Numbered from the stretch's first letter, positions 24,732 to 38,615 are shown. The stretch is DNA of 64,000 nt from Gnetum montanum (GCA_015680685.1 MNCI01007639.1:709348-773347); one strand, 5' to 3'. Made by a program: numbers and translations. Notes: generated by a model from the letters alone, not told the origin.

Positions 24732-26640
24732 TGTATGAAACTAACAAATTAGGAAAGATGACTAAATTAAATAAAGCCAAAACACTAAAACTTATAATAG
24801 TCCTTCTTACCCTTGTAATCATAAGCAACCATGCAAACCTAGGTAGTAGGATCATCACTATGACCTTGGCCGCCTCTGTAGACAACTAGGACCACATCAT
24901 CTCACTAAAATTCTACAAAAGGTAGGTAAGGAATTCCCTTTCCCTTGGATGGAACCATAATGACCCCTTCTCCAAGACCATGTTAGATAAAGGGATGTTG
25001 GCCTTGGACTAGCTAATATAGCATAGGATGCCTAACAACTCAACCATGATGAGTACATGCTTTAGAAATAATTTTTAAGGGAAAAACATAATCATCATTA
25101 GGATCATGTTTGAACACTTAGAATTTCCTTATGAATTTCATAAAACACCTTAGATTGGGGCAACATTAACCCCTACGAGAAACTCTAAACTGTTTGTCAA
25201 AATTCATTTAGAGATTTGGTGATAACCAATTTACAACAATCATAGCCATTAAACCATTATATCAAAAATTATTCCTTAGCCCAAACCATATATTAATTTA
25301 GAAAAAAGCATTAAGACCTAGAAAAAATGATCATAGGAGAAACCCTGCTAAAAATAGTAAAAATATCTATTTCTCATGAAACCAACTTTAGAGCATAGTT
25401 TACATCCTTAACCATCCCCAAGGGCATTGAAATTGGTAAGAGAAATCTCAAACTATGTTAATAACATCTATCTCCAAGGGGATAATGTGCTACAACCAGA
25501 ATCAAGCCGAATTAACACAACCATAGTTCAAAATTCATAAAAAAAATCGTTAAAGCATTGATTTCAATGATTCCATCATTGAAGAAATCTTGAAATCACA
25601 AGCTTTCCAACTAGAGCTAGAATGACCAAAAATACATAACTGATTTTACATGAGCCATAGCCAGATTTGCACAACTATAGCCATCAACATAACCCCCTTT
25701 CTACATAGTGTTGTTAAAAATTTGACAAAAATTCATTTAGTCTCGAAATGGAGTGATTATACTACTTTTTGAAAGCTCGAATTGGGTTCTACATATCCAT
25801 GCTTAACAAAAATTCAAAACCCATACCTTTTATTCAAAAAAAGTTCATAAACTTGGATGAAAATCTTAAAAATAACACAAACTCTATTTACACAAATTAA
25901 TTGAAATAGCCATGACTTCATCGTTATGAATCCAATTTAGATGAGACCATAGCCATTGAAAAGCTTAAACATAATCATAATAATCAATAACATTAAATAT
26001 TTCCAACATTTGGCCATTTTATTAATAAAAAATTCATAACTTTGCCCACTTTTTGCATCAAAAAGCACTAAAAACACAAAACTAGTAAAAGCTAATTTAA
26101 TTTAGCCATGGATTATAGCTAAAATTGTCCAACCAACTTAAACCCATCATAAAATGCACCAAAATAGGGGGTAGGATTTTGTTAAAATTTAATTTTGACA
26201 AGTATTTTAGCCTAGATCTAAGAAAAATAGCTTCATGGCCAAAATTTTAGGAAAAAACACACAAAAAGCAAGCCTATTTCAAAAATCAAATCTACCAAAG
26301 CTTGAATGAACAAAAAACCATAGATTTACAAAGCAGTGGCCAAGATATGAGGTAGGGTTTTTTTAGAATTTAATTTCATCAAACCCCTTTGCATAGATCT
26401 AAAGAAAATGGCCCCTATTCTAATTAAAAAGACACAAAAATGGCCAAAAAACTAAAGAAAATGGCTAGAAATGGCCTACCTTAAGGTTAGAGAGGAGGAG
26501 GCTTAGATGGTGACCAGCTTGGGTAGTTGAGAGATGTTCTTTTCTACTTCATCAATGGCATAGATATTTTGGTTTTTGCTACTACCTCCAAATTTCTTCA
26601 TCGTTGTACCAACATTGAAGAAGCTTGGAAACTAAGGAAA
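24732..26640. other. A-rich DNA without recognisable genes
   Basis: Flank of copy C. It is A-rich with short closed frames and I see no pol, gag or antisense-gene motif. Phrases such as 'aaaattcataac' recur loosely, and it resembles the T-rich DNA at 1-1379 in reverse, but I could not align the two by eye. Confidence 0.4.
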
Positions 26641-29401
26641 CTAAAATATCTATGCTACCTAGGAGGAAGATCTAGTGCTTTCACACTAAGCATGGATAGT
26701 GGTTGATTAAAAGAATCTCTACCAAATTTATAGGTAGTGCACTGAGATGGATAATGATAGTTTGTACCTAAAAATTAGCAAGATCAACCATAAAATTCAA
26801 GCCTAAATCTAAACACCCACTCTTCAACCCCCGTTGCCATTTTTGTGCACTAGAACACAAAGTGCACTAAATTGCAAGGGGGATAAGTCTTTCCTACACT
26901 AGGAATGGTGGGAAAAACAAGATTAAGTTTAAATTTTTTAATTTTGAGCAATGGGCTCCACCATATGTCCTCATGCATAGTATTTTTGGGCTTAAAACTA
27001 CATCAATGCTAGGGTTTTGACCGCTTAGAGTCCCTAAAACCTTACTACAAGTCATCCATCCTTGTATCCGCACTCGGCAACATGGAGCCAACATGGATAT
27101 CAATCTCTATAGCCATACAACGCTCCCAAACTAACTCCCTTGCCATTTTGGGTAGCTGCAACCCACCTCATCCAACTCTATGTTCCAAAATGGGGTTAGG
27201 TCTTGACAAATCTAGCCAAGATGAGCTTTCACAATAGGGTAACATTGCTTAGCATGGATCCTAGTGCAGAGCTAGGGGATAACACCCATACTTATTTCCC
27301 AAACCCCATCAAGCCTAGATCTAATCCCTGGAGTGGTCCCACATGCCCTAAAACCCCTCCAATCACTCATAGTAGCCAAGAAACTTCATCAAACCTAGTT
27401 GAAAATGCATGAACCTTTACACTTAGCTTCCCCACATTACTGAACCCCTCCTCCATGTTGCACAATGTGGAGCCAAGGTGGTGGCTCATGAGGTATGACC
27501 TAAATCCCTTCTCCAAGTTCTAAATGATCATAAATTTTACCTTGATAATCCATATTCTTTCCCATGACCTCTAGTAGTTAATAGTAGTAGAAGTTTGAGT
27601 TGATTTCCATCCTTGAACATTCTCCTCATTGGTGAACCTCCTTCTCCATGCTAGCTAGCATGGATGACCTAGGGTTGTGTAGTATAACCTTCTCTATAGC
27701 TAGAAATATCCTAGTGACCTCTAGACCTTGTCAGAGTCTCTCAAAGCCTTTATACATCACAAAACTAATCAAAGAAGGTAATAAATCATCATCCCCTTCC
27801 TTCTACATTAGGGACAACCTGCCTAGCATGGAGAAAGGGGGGGATGACTACATGGACACCTAGGATCTCTCAAACCAATGCTTTGTGACACCAAATCATG
27901 ACCCTCCTCTACAACCCTAACAACTTTAAAACCCTACTGAAACTTGTTTAAAGTGATCCAAAACTTAATCCCAAGTTCATCCATGATGGGGGAGATCCTA
28001 TCCATGCTGGCCAATGTAGAGCTAGTGTGGATAAAGGGGGGAGTAACTAGAACTCTTAATATTTTCCTCTAAATAAAATTTTATTGATAACCCAACCTTC
28101 CTAGGGGCTTCAATAGCTAAAATTTCTTTAAAATCATCATTTATCATGATTTTCTTAGCCTTCATGCTGAATACCCATCTCTTCCACACTAGCCAACATG
28201 GATGTAGTTAGGAAGATCCATGGGAGATCAAACAAACATCAAAATATCATCAAATTTCCTTATAGTGATCCTACAACCCTACTACCACTACTATGAGTCA
28301 CCATAATTCCTTAAAATGATTAAATATGATCAAAAATCAACCCCCTAAGGTTTTCCTAGCTAATTCCATGTTGGATAGCATGGCGTTAGTGTGGAACCAA
28401 AGGGGTAAGTCATAAAATCATTGAAAATATTTGAAATAGACAAAATTTGACCTTGGGTCTTGACTATAAATGCCAAAAACCTTGGAACTACACATGAATA
28501 GCTAGAATTAATCTAATATAGCCAAACCCTAATCCCCTCTATTCTTCCTAGCTAGTTCCACATTGGCCAGCATGAAGCTAGTGTGGAATCAAAGGGGTAA
28601 CTCCAAAAAAACCACCTAGAAAACCTCAAAATTGGCTAGTTTTGACCTTAAAACCTAACCCTCAACCATGGAAACCCTAGGAGCACACATGCATGGTTGA
28701 TTTAGGTCAACATTGGTCTAGATCTAAGATTTGTAACTCTTCCATGCTAAGGATCCTTTCTTCCATGTTGGCAAGCATGGAGACTAAGGTGAAGCTTAAT
28801 TGATGCTCAAAAACACCTTAGAGTGACATCAAATGATCTTACATGCACCTTAGAATCCTATTGATATCCTCTATTGCCTTCAAACCTTAAGAAATGAACC
28901 AAACATAGTCAAAAGTTTACCCCTTTTGATCTTCTTAGCTAGTTCCACATTGGCCAATGTGAAACCAAGGAGATAAGCCATAAAACCACTCAAAGGCCCT
29001 GAAAAAGACTAATTTTGTTCCTAAACCCTAGCCCTTAACATTTTCAACCCTAGGAGCATACCAGCATTGGTTATTATTTTCAAAGTTGATCTAGATCTTA
29101 AATCTATGGTTCTTCCACATTAGGAACCCCTTCTTCCATGCTGGCCATTATGGAGACAATGTGGAAGAGCTACCTTTTCCACTCAGACAAAAAATTAACA
29201 CTCCATAAGATCAAGAATCTACATTGAGGAAGCTTAAGACCTCATATCCTTAATATTGCACTCATTTTACCTCATTTTGATCCTCAAATATAATCAACTT
29301 CCTTCTTTCACACTGGAGCAATTTCCCCAATGTGGATCAAGGGGGGTATGACATTTCATAGCCTTAAACAACCTTCAAATGTAACCAAAATCAACCAAAA
29401 A
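26640..29401. repeat. Tandem array of ~190-bp units, left part
   Basis: A block of the type 'TTCCACATTGGCCAGCATG' followed by 'AAGCTAGTGTGGAA' and then an 'AAAGGGGTAA' tail recurs near 27460, 27650, 27820, 27990, 28185, 28365, 28555, 28755, 28940, 29120 and 29315, with weaker copies from about 26670. Spacing is about 170-200 bp. The two ends of the block (TTCCACA and TGTGGAA) can pair as a hairpin. The array resumes after element B at 38616. Confidence 0.7.
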
Positions 29402-29406
29402 CTTGG

Positions 29407-30274
29407 TGATGAGTGGCAAGGTACCCCTATGCTCAACCCTACAAATACGAGCATGTGCACATGATCCGGTCAAACTTCGTGAATAGACTAGTTGTGGCAC
29501 CTAGATAGTTATACTTTGATCATAGTTTGTTGTCTTCCCACTTGGACTAGTAATTTCTTTGTCACATATGGTTTAGTCCAGAGTGAGGTGTATGTTGTGG
29601 TCGCTACTACTATGCTACTCCTAAGGACAATAAGAGATAGCTTAATTAAGCTAATGGGTAATAGAAAATAAGATCTAAGCTACCCTAAGTGTGATGAGCT
29701 TCCATTCCTAATCATCTATACACATCTTGGACTTTGTGTACTGCTTCTAGGATTACCAAGCGCACATCACTTAAAGCACTACTCGATACGCTACTAGGTT
29801 ACCATGTAGTTACACTTAAATGTTCGTAATTAAGGCATACTCATTTTGCATTAACATTAGGAATAGTAAATTATGATAAAATAAATATTCATTAAGAAAA
29901 TAGTAATAAATAATCAACAATTAAAAAAATTAAAAGCTAAGTGAATGCTGCAATGATGAAGTAGTCTCGATCTTTATTGTTGATCATGTGCATGTTCAAG
30001 TACGTCACACTCGAACAAAGGTTCTATACAATTACAAACATCACATTGTGGGCATGCACTTGGAAAGAATACTAAAACTAGCTATAAGAACTAAAAACTA
30101 AAAACTAGCTAAAAGAGACTTACTAAAGACTCCCTCACTATGCGCCTGAGTGATATATTTATAGGCTAACACAAGAATCATGATATCATGTATACGATAT
30201 AGTATCTAGGCTGTGATATCATGTACCTAATATCACATCCTTAATATCGAGGCTTGGCAAACCATGATTCATCA
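29407..30274 (-). mobile_element. 3' LTR of element B
   Basis: On the plus strand it starts TGATGAGTGGCAAGG and ends GATTCATCA. It pairs with 37757-38610 and with the solo LTR 1873-2735. On the minus strand a GATATC-rich block (30175-30250) precedes TATAAATA near 30160. Confidence 0.85.
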
Positions 30275-30519
30275 TAACCCCACAACTGAATAAAAACTCA
30301 TCCTTAAGTCAAACAGAATGAGAAACAAGTTCATTTGATTACAAATAGTGGATAGGTATGGGATTATTGAATGATCATGGACTATTTCATGCCATAGTAT
30401 GGGACTAGACAAAACAAAATCTAGACACCAACACAAAATACAAAATTTGCAAAAATCATGTGGTTCCTAGTGGTGGTGACTCCTCCATGGGCACCTTTCA
30501 TTTATCTTGTGTTTTAGGC

Positions 30520-33500
30520 CTCTGAAATGGATGCCTTTGAAGAAGCACCTAAATTTTTTCCTCCTTTGTCCAAGGATCATGTGCAATCCATGATGATGTT
30601 CCAATGTTTGATGGAGTCACCACTTCCCACAAACATGGCAGTTGTAGTAACATTGATTGGCCTTGACATACCATGCCACAAACAACCATCGTTCCTCCTC
30701 ATATGTTCTAGCTTTATCTTTGAGTTCTTGATAATTCGTAACCCATCAAGCCAAATCCACTACTACATATTTTTAACCTTGGTAGCTAGCCTTTACCACC
30801 TCTAATTTAGAGTTTTCTACTTCTAATTTTTGCAATGTCTTCTTATGTTCCACAAACTCTATCTCATATTTAGCATAGGTGGCAGCTACCTACTTCTCAA
30901 GCTTAGTTCTTGTGCACCCTACTGTTAACATGGCCAAGTTAGCATATCGTAGATTTTCCAACTCCATATATTCTATCAGATCTTGGATCTACAGGTCCTG
31001 ACTTTTTAATTCTACTTAGTAGGCAAAAGCATAAGTATCAAGTATGGCTCGCTAGTCAGTGTGTTGAACACTAAAAGAATTAATGTGGGCCTTAGCCATA
31101 TAAATCTCCTTTTTGATGATTTCCTTATACATTCCCACCTATTCATGGGAGTGTTCTTTTAACTTCTCATTCTTCTTGACCTCATTTTTCCATGTACTTA
31201 TTTCTATGATTGTCTTTTGTCAATTGGCGCAGACCTCCTCCATGAAGAGGGTTCTATTCTCCTTCCAAGTTATTCTTGTCTTGGTTGACTCGAACTAGTT
31301 GTTTTTGCATTTGTTGAAAATTTTCTTTAAGAACATTCTTCTATTTCTCAACTGTTTTCAAGCAAATATTTTTAGCAATAAGTAATTTATTTTTCTCTTG
31401 TAAGGCTTTGAAAGCTTTAACATGTGCATATGTCTAAGCTTGTACTTTTAAAGCATCCCAATCAACCTTCTCTTTTTCCATTTTCATCCTTTTATTTTCT
31501 TCCATCAATTTATTCAATTCCTTAGTTCTAAAAATTTCTAATTAGTTAGCTATGATAGATTGAGAAGGGTCCCATCCTTGAGAAGGGTCCCATCATTCAA
31601 CTTGAAGAGCGACAAGCTTTTCTTGCAATCTTTGCAACTCTCCTTCTGCATGCTTAGCCCTAACTTCATCCATGACCAATTTTCCTTTGGTGAAAATGTC
31701 GTCTAATTGTGCTACAGTGACATCTTGGGGGATGTCAAACAAGGATGTCATAACTTATCCTATTTACAGCAAGCGATCCAAAGCATCCTCATGTTCCGCA
31801 AGAGTCATTGAGGGACTGACCAAAGCTTGAGCATCACGTGCTCCTATGAAATCTACCAGTGGCATAACAGGAACATTAAATAATTCTTTGATGTGGTCTA
31901 CAAACACCTTTTTTGTTCCTCCCATATCCTGGTGTTGCATGATCACCACTGTGGCTCCTTCACCAATTTCTAGCCTAACCTAGAAAGATGTAGCATTCCC
32001 AAAGATCTGATGAGACCATTGGAACTCTCCTCTTGAAATCAATGAAATATGTCCACTTGTAGGATCAACCAAAACAATGGGCTGTACGACATCATCAATG
32101 ACCTAGAATAAGTTTTCAGCATCACGACTTTCCCAACTGACCATCTCAGTGATTGTTCAAAGATGACTAATAGATGGTCGATAGTCTTGTCATGGCAGTG
32201 GTGATTACTGGACTTGTTATGTGCTAGGCCCCACTTCCTATTATTGGCTAGGTCTTGCTATTTGAGGTGTATTGGGCCCAACCATTTACTCTTTCTCTTA
32301 TTCTAATTACTCACCAACATCTTTCCTAGGCACTGGTGGTTTGAGTAGTTCAACATATGAAGCATTTTAGGCTTTTCTATGAACACCATTTGTGTAGCCC
32401 AAGATCCTGGCATGCCCGCAAAGCTTCTTGATAAGACAAGGGAAAGGGAAAGCAAGCTTCCCTATATTCCTTTCTTCAAATCACCTTAATATATTTGTTA
32501 GATATATATGGGATAGATTCGCTTTAAATTTTTCCATCAAAATCATACTACCTTGTGCTGCATAAGTAGATAATCTATTTAAACCTTTGTTGGGGAAAAG
32601 GTGATAAGTGTCAATCTTAAAATAGATTCTTGCTTCCAGGGTCAATTCTCCATAAATTTTATTCTCCTTTTTGTAGGCCCATTTCAACCATAATTTCTTT
32701 GCATCTACGTCTAAGTGAGTGGACAAATGAGCAACTTTTGGTCCCTCATTTGGAAGATTTATGACCTCTGTAATGGCCTTTGTAGAAAAATCAACAGAGA
32801 CACCACCTACATTGGCAACGGTGCCTTCCTCCTTGCCATGCTAGAATTGATACATTTCACCCAAATACCAATCACCACTCTCTAAGAGGATGGGCCATAG
32901 TGGAGATTCCTTTAATTGAGTCTTTACTAGTTCAAGGGAAAATTTAGTAAAAGGCCCAAAATTGAGCTCCACTATCATAGCTACAAAGGTGGACTTCTCC
33001 CGAATGGCTTGGATACATTCAAGAGATAATGTAAGATGTTTCCTTGGTTCCAAGGCTTTAACTTTGCCACCTTCTACATGGCCAGATTACACTGTTGCAA
33101 GGGTTTTTGATGAATGTTGAATGAGTGGGCCTCCTGCTCTGCATGTTCTACTCAAGGTTTCTAGCCTCTGTCTGCTCTCGGGCAGTTAGCTGCACCTTGA
33201 GAAGGTCTTCCTTGTTGTCCTCTTTTAGGGACCATTTGTAATCACACAAAGATTTATTATTAGTAAGATTATTTAAAGAAATTTTATTATCTTATACCTT
33301 ACTCATTGCCTTTAATAAATGTTTAATTCTTTTCTTAGTATGATTCCAAAGTTAGAAATTAGAAATTTTTCAAAGAAGTTGCCCTAAAAGTTTAATGACA
33401 GACATGTTCTATTTAGGTGACTCATATAATAATTTATATGACTTGGGTGAAGGAAGAAAATTAGTTTGGCATGAATTTTTAATAGTACTTACCCCTATGG

Positions 33501-33715
33501 TATCCTTCAGGTAATAGCAAATTTCAAAAAAATGATGCACAAGTTCTACAATACCCCTTTCCCAAAACTAACTTAAACACTCCAGGTTTAATTAGGTTCA
33601 ATTAGAAAAGAAATCATAGCATCAAAGAGTGAAATATTGAAGGTTGAATTTAGTCATGAAAATTGCTGAAAATTGTGGAAGAAAATTTGAACAACTCACC
33701 TCACATCAACTGTTG
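30520..33715 (-). pseudogene. Second gene of element B (plant-transposon-protein-like, then coiled coil)
   Basis: In minus-strand order, 33060-32400 reads EPRKHLTLSLECIQAI, GTVANVGGVSVDFSTKAI, AYKKENKIYGELTLEARIYF and NIGKLAFPFPCLIKKLCG. This order (a V.GV.VDFS motif, an 'EAR..F' segment, a 'G.LAFPFP.LI..LC' segment) recalls the 'putative plant transposon protein' domain common in plant retroelements, by memory only. The stretch 31950-31300 encodes a Glu/Lys-rich coiled coil (KELNKLMEENKRMKMEKEK). The rest to 30520 is heavily broken. It is in the same orientation as gag, unlike the antisense genes of the other family. The V.V.F motif and the coiled-coil tail resemble those of the gene at 54232-57777. 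Confidence 0.55.
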
Positions 33716-33719
33716 AAAA

Positions 33720-33880
33720 TAACTTCTATATTGTGCAAGGGTCCCATATATATAGTTTTTATAGATGCAATAGTGTGTACCTAGTATCGCGTTAGACTTG
33801 ATATCGGGTACCCAATATCACGTCCCTACCAAGATAGGGTACTTAGTAGACCTGATGATTTTTCAAGTTTTAGGGCCAAA
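33720..33880 (-). promoter_or_regulatory. Internal LTR-like promoter block of element B
   Basis: On the minus strand GTGATATTGGGTACCCGATATC and further ATATC/GATAC motifs are followed by TATAAAAA (around 33757-33764). This is the same order as in the LTRs of this family. It stands just upstream of the second gene and may give it its own transcript. It could also be a remnant of a nested LTR; sequences beyond it do not match the LTR. Confidence 0.45.
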
Positions 33881-33884
33881 ATTA

Positions 33885-35260
33885 AAGGATTTCAGGTAGA
33901 TTCAAAAGGTATGGGGTAAGGGCAAGTGGAGATTGAGGCACCGAAAGTGTAATGAAGTGGATTCATACAATGAAGTTCTTTGAAAAGGATAAGGAACAAG
34001 GACATGTAATGGTTCTAAGGAATGTTCAGTTAAAACGATGACAAAGCAAAGAATGGATTTGGAAATATAGTACTTAGAGGGTATAAAATGATGTGGTGGT
34101 GTGCAACAAGTACAAATTACAAAATTCGTGTAAGTGGGTCCTCCCCAAAGCAGGTTTCAACCTATAATGCCCTTGCATAACCACACCTTAAAATGTTTAT
34201 AGGTACTAGAAGGATTAAATACAACCCACACCTATGCAACAAAACACACACATGTTAAGTATCACTGCTATGAGGTTTGAATTCTATGCCACACAAGACA
34301 CAAGTTAGAAGTACTTGGACCATGAGATGAGATGAATTAGAGAAGGGATTGTAGAGATCAGGACATGAGGTAACTTACCCTAGACACAATGAATCCTAAG
34401 TGTTGTGCATGATTAAAGTACCATTAGCCTTTTGCTCCAAGATCAAAACCAAGTCCATACGTCTAATCAATGACATCGCATTATTTCATCCCAATGATAG
34501 ACAACCATAAGAGAATCATGATTGCAAGGTGTATGATCACTTGGTTTTTTCTGCAAGGGGGGAGTGATTTGAATTTTTCTGTGGCATGTTTTTCTTGAGC
34601 TTTTCTTTTCTGCTTCTCTCTTTTTTCTTTTCTTTTTGCTTTTCGTTTTCTTCTTCTGGCCACTTTTGCACTTTGTCTTTTCCAAAGGTGATCCAAAGAA
34701 GCCACCAACGTTCAAGCATGGATGAACGTCTTTCTAGTGGAACCCCCCAGAACAACATTGAGTTCCTTTATTGAGTGTCTTTATTACAACTCTTACTCTC
34801 ATTGTTTGTTATATCTACAAGGATCTTAGTATAACCAAGTTGCATGATAGCACATATAGATGTTACCAAAGAGAATCCACAAGTCCCCTTGATGTCAAAC
34901 CCTTACCATTCCCCCTTAGTTTGTCGCTCTTCACTTTGGACATAATGAGTACAAAGTTACTTTAAGTTTTAATGATAACAAGAATATTTTCATACCCAGG
35001 GTAAGAACCTCTTATTAATAGAATAGGTGGGTGGATGTTGTGGGCTCACTATCCAAATAACTAATCACTTGGGAGTCAATAACATAGAACAATGCCTCAA
35101 CCAATGGGTTACATGAGTATTTTATTCATAGATGAGATTACCCACAAAAAGATAAAATGACAAATTACAAAACAAGAAATTAGAAAACAAAAAATAATTT
35201 GAAAAAGGAAAAACTGTAAAAAAAATTGTAAAACCAAAGAAAAGAAAAAAAACATTTACT
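33885..35260. other. Spacer of element B with a pyrimidine tract
   Basis: No gene recognised between gag and the internal promoter block. At 34590-34690 the plus strand is almost pure pyrimidine, so the minus strand gives lysine/glutamate-rich frames in all phases. These frames are compositional and not genes. Confidence 0.5.
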
Positions 35261-35264
35261 AATT

Positions 35265-37635
35265 CTGCTAATTAGAATGGGGGGTATCCCCCATGATTAA
35301 ACCTTTGATCCTAGTGAGAATTAATAAATGGAGAGTTAGGATCCAGGCATGTTGGAAATATTGGGATCCAATCATATCCAAATCACTAGGTGTCTTTTGA
35401 TATAGTGGTAGGAATGTACCTAAATTAGGGTTTACACACTTGATTAAAGTAGGCATAGTGGGGCAGATTATAAGATGTGGTCATGTGATAAGAAGCTAAC
35501 CCACTATGGCACCTGTGACCATAAGATGGTATGCAAGGATCGATATGTCTCCTCACGTTGTTATATTCATTAGACCACATAGTTGTTGAAGTATTGATTG
35601 GTGGCCTGGATAAGGTAACAAGAGGCATTGAGTTTGAAGAGGAAGTTGCATCACAGTGTTTGGTTTGTGCTGAGTTGGAGGATCTAGTGGTTTCAAAACC
35701 ATGCTATCTCTTTCTACAACCATGCTTAAAGAAAGGATGCTTTCAATCTTGTGGAGGACTTCCACTACTATTGATAGTAGCAGCAGAAGTAATGTTTGTT
35801 GATTGGTGCTATGGTGCAAAAACTTCTGGTACAACTAGTGATGATGTAGGAGGTGAAGGAAAATATTGAGAGTAAGGAGGAGTGTAAGGAATATGAGGTG
35901 GTGATCCCCTAGGAGAGTACATGGGTTGATGATACTTAGGAAAATGATAATGATGAGGTGAAGTAGAGGATGTTAATCTAGTTGGAGAAATAGGATGTTG
36001 AATGTAATAAGCACTTGGTTTCAAGTGATATGAAGAGTGTGGCCAATTTTGCAATGGTCTCCCCCATGACTGGGGGTTTTTCCACTACGGTTGAGCACAA
36101 TATTTCTACATGAAATCTAGATGTAACATGTTTCCCCAATGCTCATGTAGATATGACAAGATTGGGCATTGTCTTTTTGGATGATTCTACAGGCAAACAT
36201 CACATTGATACTTATGATTTGTGGTTGAGCCCCTATCCTTATTTTCTTCAACCCTTCTTTTCGATTGTCAACTGACGTTCTATCCTGTATCTAAGTTTGG
36301 TATCCTTTGTTTGTTCTAGTCATCAAAGTTATCTTGTGTGGTTCTCCCTCTAATAATGTCTACATATTCTCCACATTTTACATGTACCCACTCCATCATC
36401 TTTTTGATCTTTGCCTCAATTTCATCTAGTGATTTTAGTATTGGCAAAGGTGGGAACGGTTTCACCCCCTTGAGGTGAGTTGATTTCTCCTCTTCATGAT
36501 TATGTACCTTTGTTATTTCAAGAGTTTTGTCCTATTGATATTTTTCAACATTCTCACATTTGGCTATTTCTCTTTCTTCTTTTGATACCTACTTAATAAG
36601 ATCTTGGAATTGATGGGTTCATAGTTCATATAGTTGACTTGGGGCATACATCCCTAGGGTCTTCCTCATTTCATTATGGATCCCATCCATGATGTGACAC
36701 ATTAGCCTTTCCTCAAAGAACCCATGGCCTAGGCATTTATTTAACAAAGATTAATATCTTTCTAAGGCCATGTTTAAGGGTTCATGTTGCTCTTGTTTCC
36801 ACTCTTGGATTTATCTCCTCAGGGCTAACACTCTTGCATAGGTTTGATATCTTTCATTGAAGAGTTTTACCATTGTAGGCCAATAGTGAATTGAATTTGG
36901 TTTTAAATAACTATACCACACTTTTTCTTAGCCAATGAGTATCATAGGGAAGAGCTTAAGCCTTTGCCACCCATTTTCAATGTTGTTCCATACATAGGCA
37001 TCATAAAAGGCTTGTAAATGATGTTGCAGATCTAAATCATAGCCTCCTAAGAACTTAGGAAAGTTGTTCAAATCAAGCCTAGGTAGATGGATTTTCTTAT
37101 TATGCCTATGAGATATCTAAATGGCCTCTATTATATGCATTAGGCTCTTAGTGGCTAGCAGGGGTTCATCATCACTAAGTAGGTTGTGAGTTCATGAGTT
37201 GGGACAATGTTGTCTATGTTCATGTTACCATTCCTGATTTTGCCCGTGGATTCAATTTCTATTTCTACACCAACCCCTTAGGGGATAGTCATTTTTGTCA
37301 CAACCCAACGTTGAAAGAGCAGAGGAAGAGAGGGAACTGGAAGACTCGTCATGACTTTTGTAAGTCTTCCAATCATCCCTTCATGTACTCTTGCTACCCA
37401 CTAAGAAGGTCTTAGGCCTTATGATCCCCCTTGTTCTAGGAGATGTCCCATCCTCACTATAGACATCTAAGTTGGATGAAAAAAGTTCTTGAGTATTTTT
37501 GGGGTGTCTATGAATATATGAAACTCCTACATAAGATTGAGTACTCCAAACTTCTTCTTCATCATAAATTTCATTGGTTCTCCAATGAATTGCCTCGCTA
37601 GATGTTTTGTTATCGTTATCTTGTGAAAGAGACAT
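35265..37635 (-). pseudogene. gag of element B
   Basis: The first ATG is at 37635 (MSLSQDNDNKTSSEA), about 120 nt after the primer site. The capsid core lies near 36600-36890: FNERYQTYARVLALRR, WKQEQHEPLNMAL, FFEERLMCHIMDGI, as in Ty3/gypsy gag. A zinc knuckle CDVCL.NHPKRQC (CX2CX3HX4C) is near 36170-36215. A proline/tyrosine/serine-rich tail follows (YHQPMYSPRGSPPHIPYTPP near 35880-35950). Several TAG/TGA stops are present, so it is decayed. Gag forms the particle that packages the RNA. Confidence 0.7.
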
Positions 37636-37734
37636 CGTTGTGAATTGTGTGTAACTTAATTGAATTTAATTTCTTTGTCTAAAATATATATCATTAATAC
37701 CCTATTACAGCAATCCTATATGATATAACTAGCA

Positions 37735-37755
37735 CCATCCTCGACAATTTCACCA
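37735..37755 (-). other. Primer binding site of element B (tRNA-Asp type)
   Basis: One base inside the 5' LTR, the minus strand reads TGGTGAAATTGTCGAGGATGG. It matches most positions of the tRNA-Asp primer site used by many plant gypsy elements (TGGCGCCGTTGCCGGGGA). The differences are mostly C-to-T or G-to-A. Confidence 0.65.
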
Positions 37756-37756
37756 A

Positions 37757-38610
37757 TGATGAGCGATGAGGTACCACAATGCTCAACCATACAAATACAA
37801 GTGTGTATGGGCAATCTGGTCAAACTCTACAGATGAACTACTTTTGGCACCTAGATAGTTATACGTTGCTCATAGTTCACTTTCTTCTCACTTGGACTAG
37901 TAATTGCTTTGTCATGTATGCTTTAGTCTAGAGTGAGATGTATGATGTGATCCCTACTACTATGCTACTCCTAAGGACAATAAGAGATAACTTAATTAAG
38001 CTAATGGGTAATAGAAAATAAGATCTAAGCTAACCTAAGTGTAATGAGCATTCATCCCTAATCATTTATACACATCTTGGACTTTGTATACTATTTCTAG
38101 GATTACCAAGCACACATCACTCAAAGCAATACTTGATATGCTACTGGATTACCATGTAGTTACACTAAAATGTTCATAATTAAGGTGTACTCATTCCACA
38201 TTAACATCAGGAATAGTAAATGATGATAAAAGAAATATTAACTAAGAAAATAGTAATAAATAATCAACAATTAAAATAATTAAAAGCTAATTCATTGTTA
38301 CAATAATGGAGTAATCTTGATGTTTATTGTCAATCATGTGTGTGTCCAAGTACGTCACACTCAAACAAAGGTTCCGTACAATTACAAGCATCACACTACA
38401 AGCATGCACTTGGAAAGACCACTAAAACTGACTATAAGAACTAAAGACTAAAAATTAACTAAAATAGACTGACTAAAGACTCCCTCGCTATGCACCTAAG
38501 TACTATATTTATAGGCTAACACAGGAATTACAATATCATGTATACCATATCATATCTAGGCTACGATATCATGTACCCAATATCAGGGCCTAGCAAACCA
38601 TGATTCATCA
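37757..38610 (-). mobile_element. 5' LTR of element B
   Basis: On the minus strand it starts TGATGAATCATGG (38610 downward) and ends CGCTCATCA (37757). GATATC-rich repeats (38530-38590) precede TATAAATA near 38505-38515 on the minus strand. Matches 29407-30274. Confidence 0.85.
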
Positions 38611-38615
38611 CTTGG

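Larger units (their letters stand above)
29402..38615 (-). mobile_element. Element B: non-autonomous gag-carrying LTR retrotransposon
   Basis: Two LTRs (29407-30274 and 37757-38610) face the same way and are flanked by the perfect 5-bp target duplication CTTGG (29402-29406 and 38611-38615). In element orientation (minus strand) the order is 5' LTR, tRNA-Asp-like primer site, gag, spacer, a promoter-like block, a second gene, 3' LTR. No protease, reverse transcriptase or integrase motif was found. It must therefore borrow the enzymes of another element. It sits inside the ~190-bp array. The LTRs differ by roughly a tenth by eye, so the insertion is old. Confidence 0.85.

Noticed and set aside
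34467-34758. Lysine-rich minus-strand ORFs in three frames
   Set aside because: Caused by a long polypyrimidine tract; all phases are similarly open.
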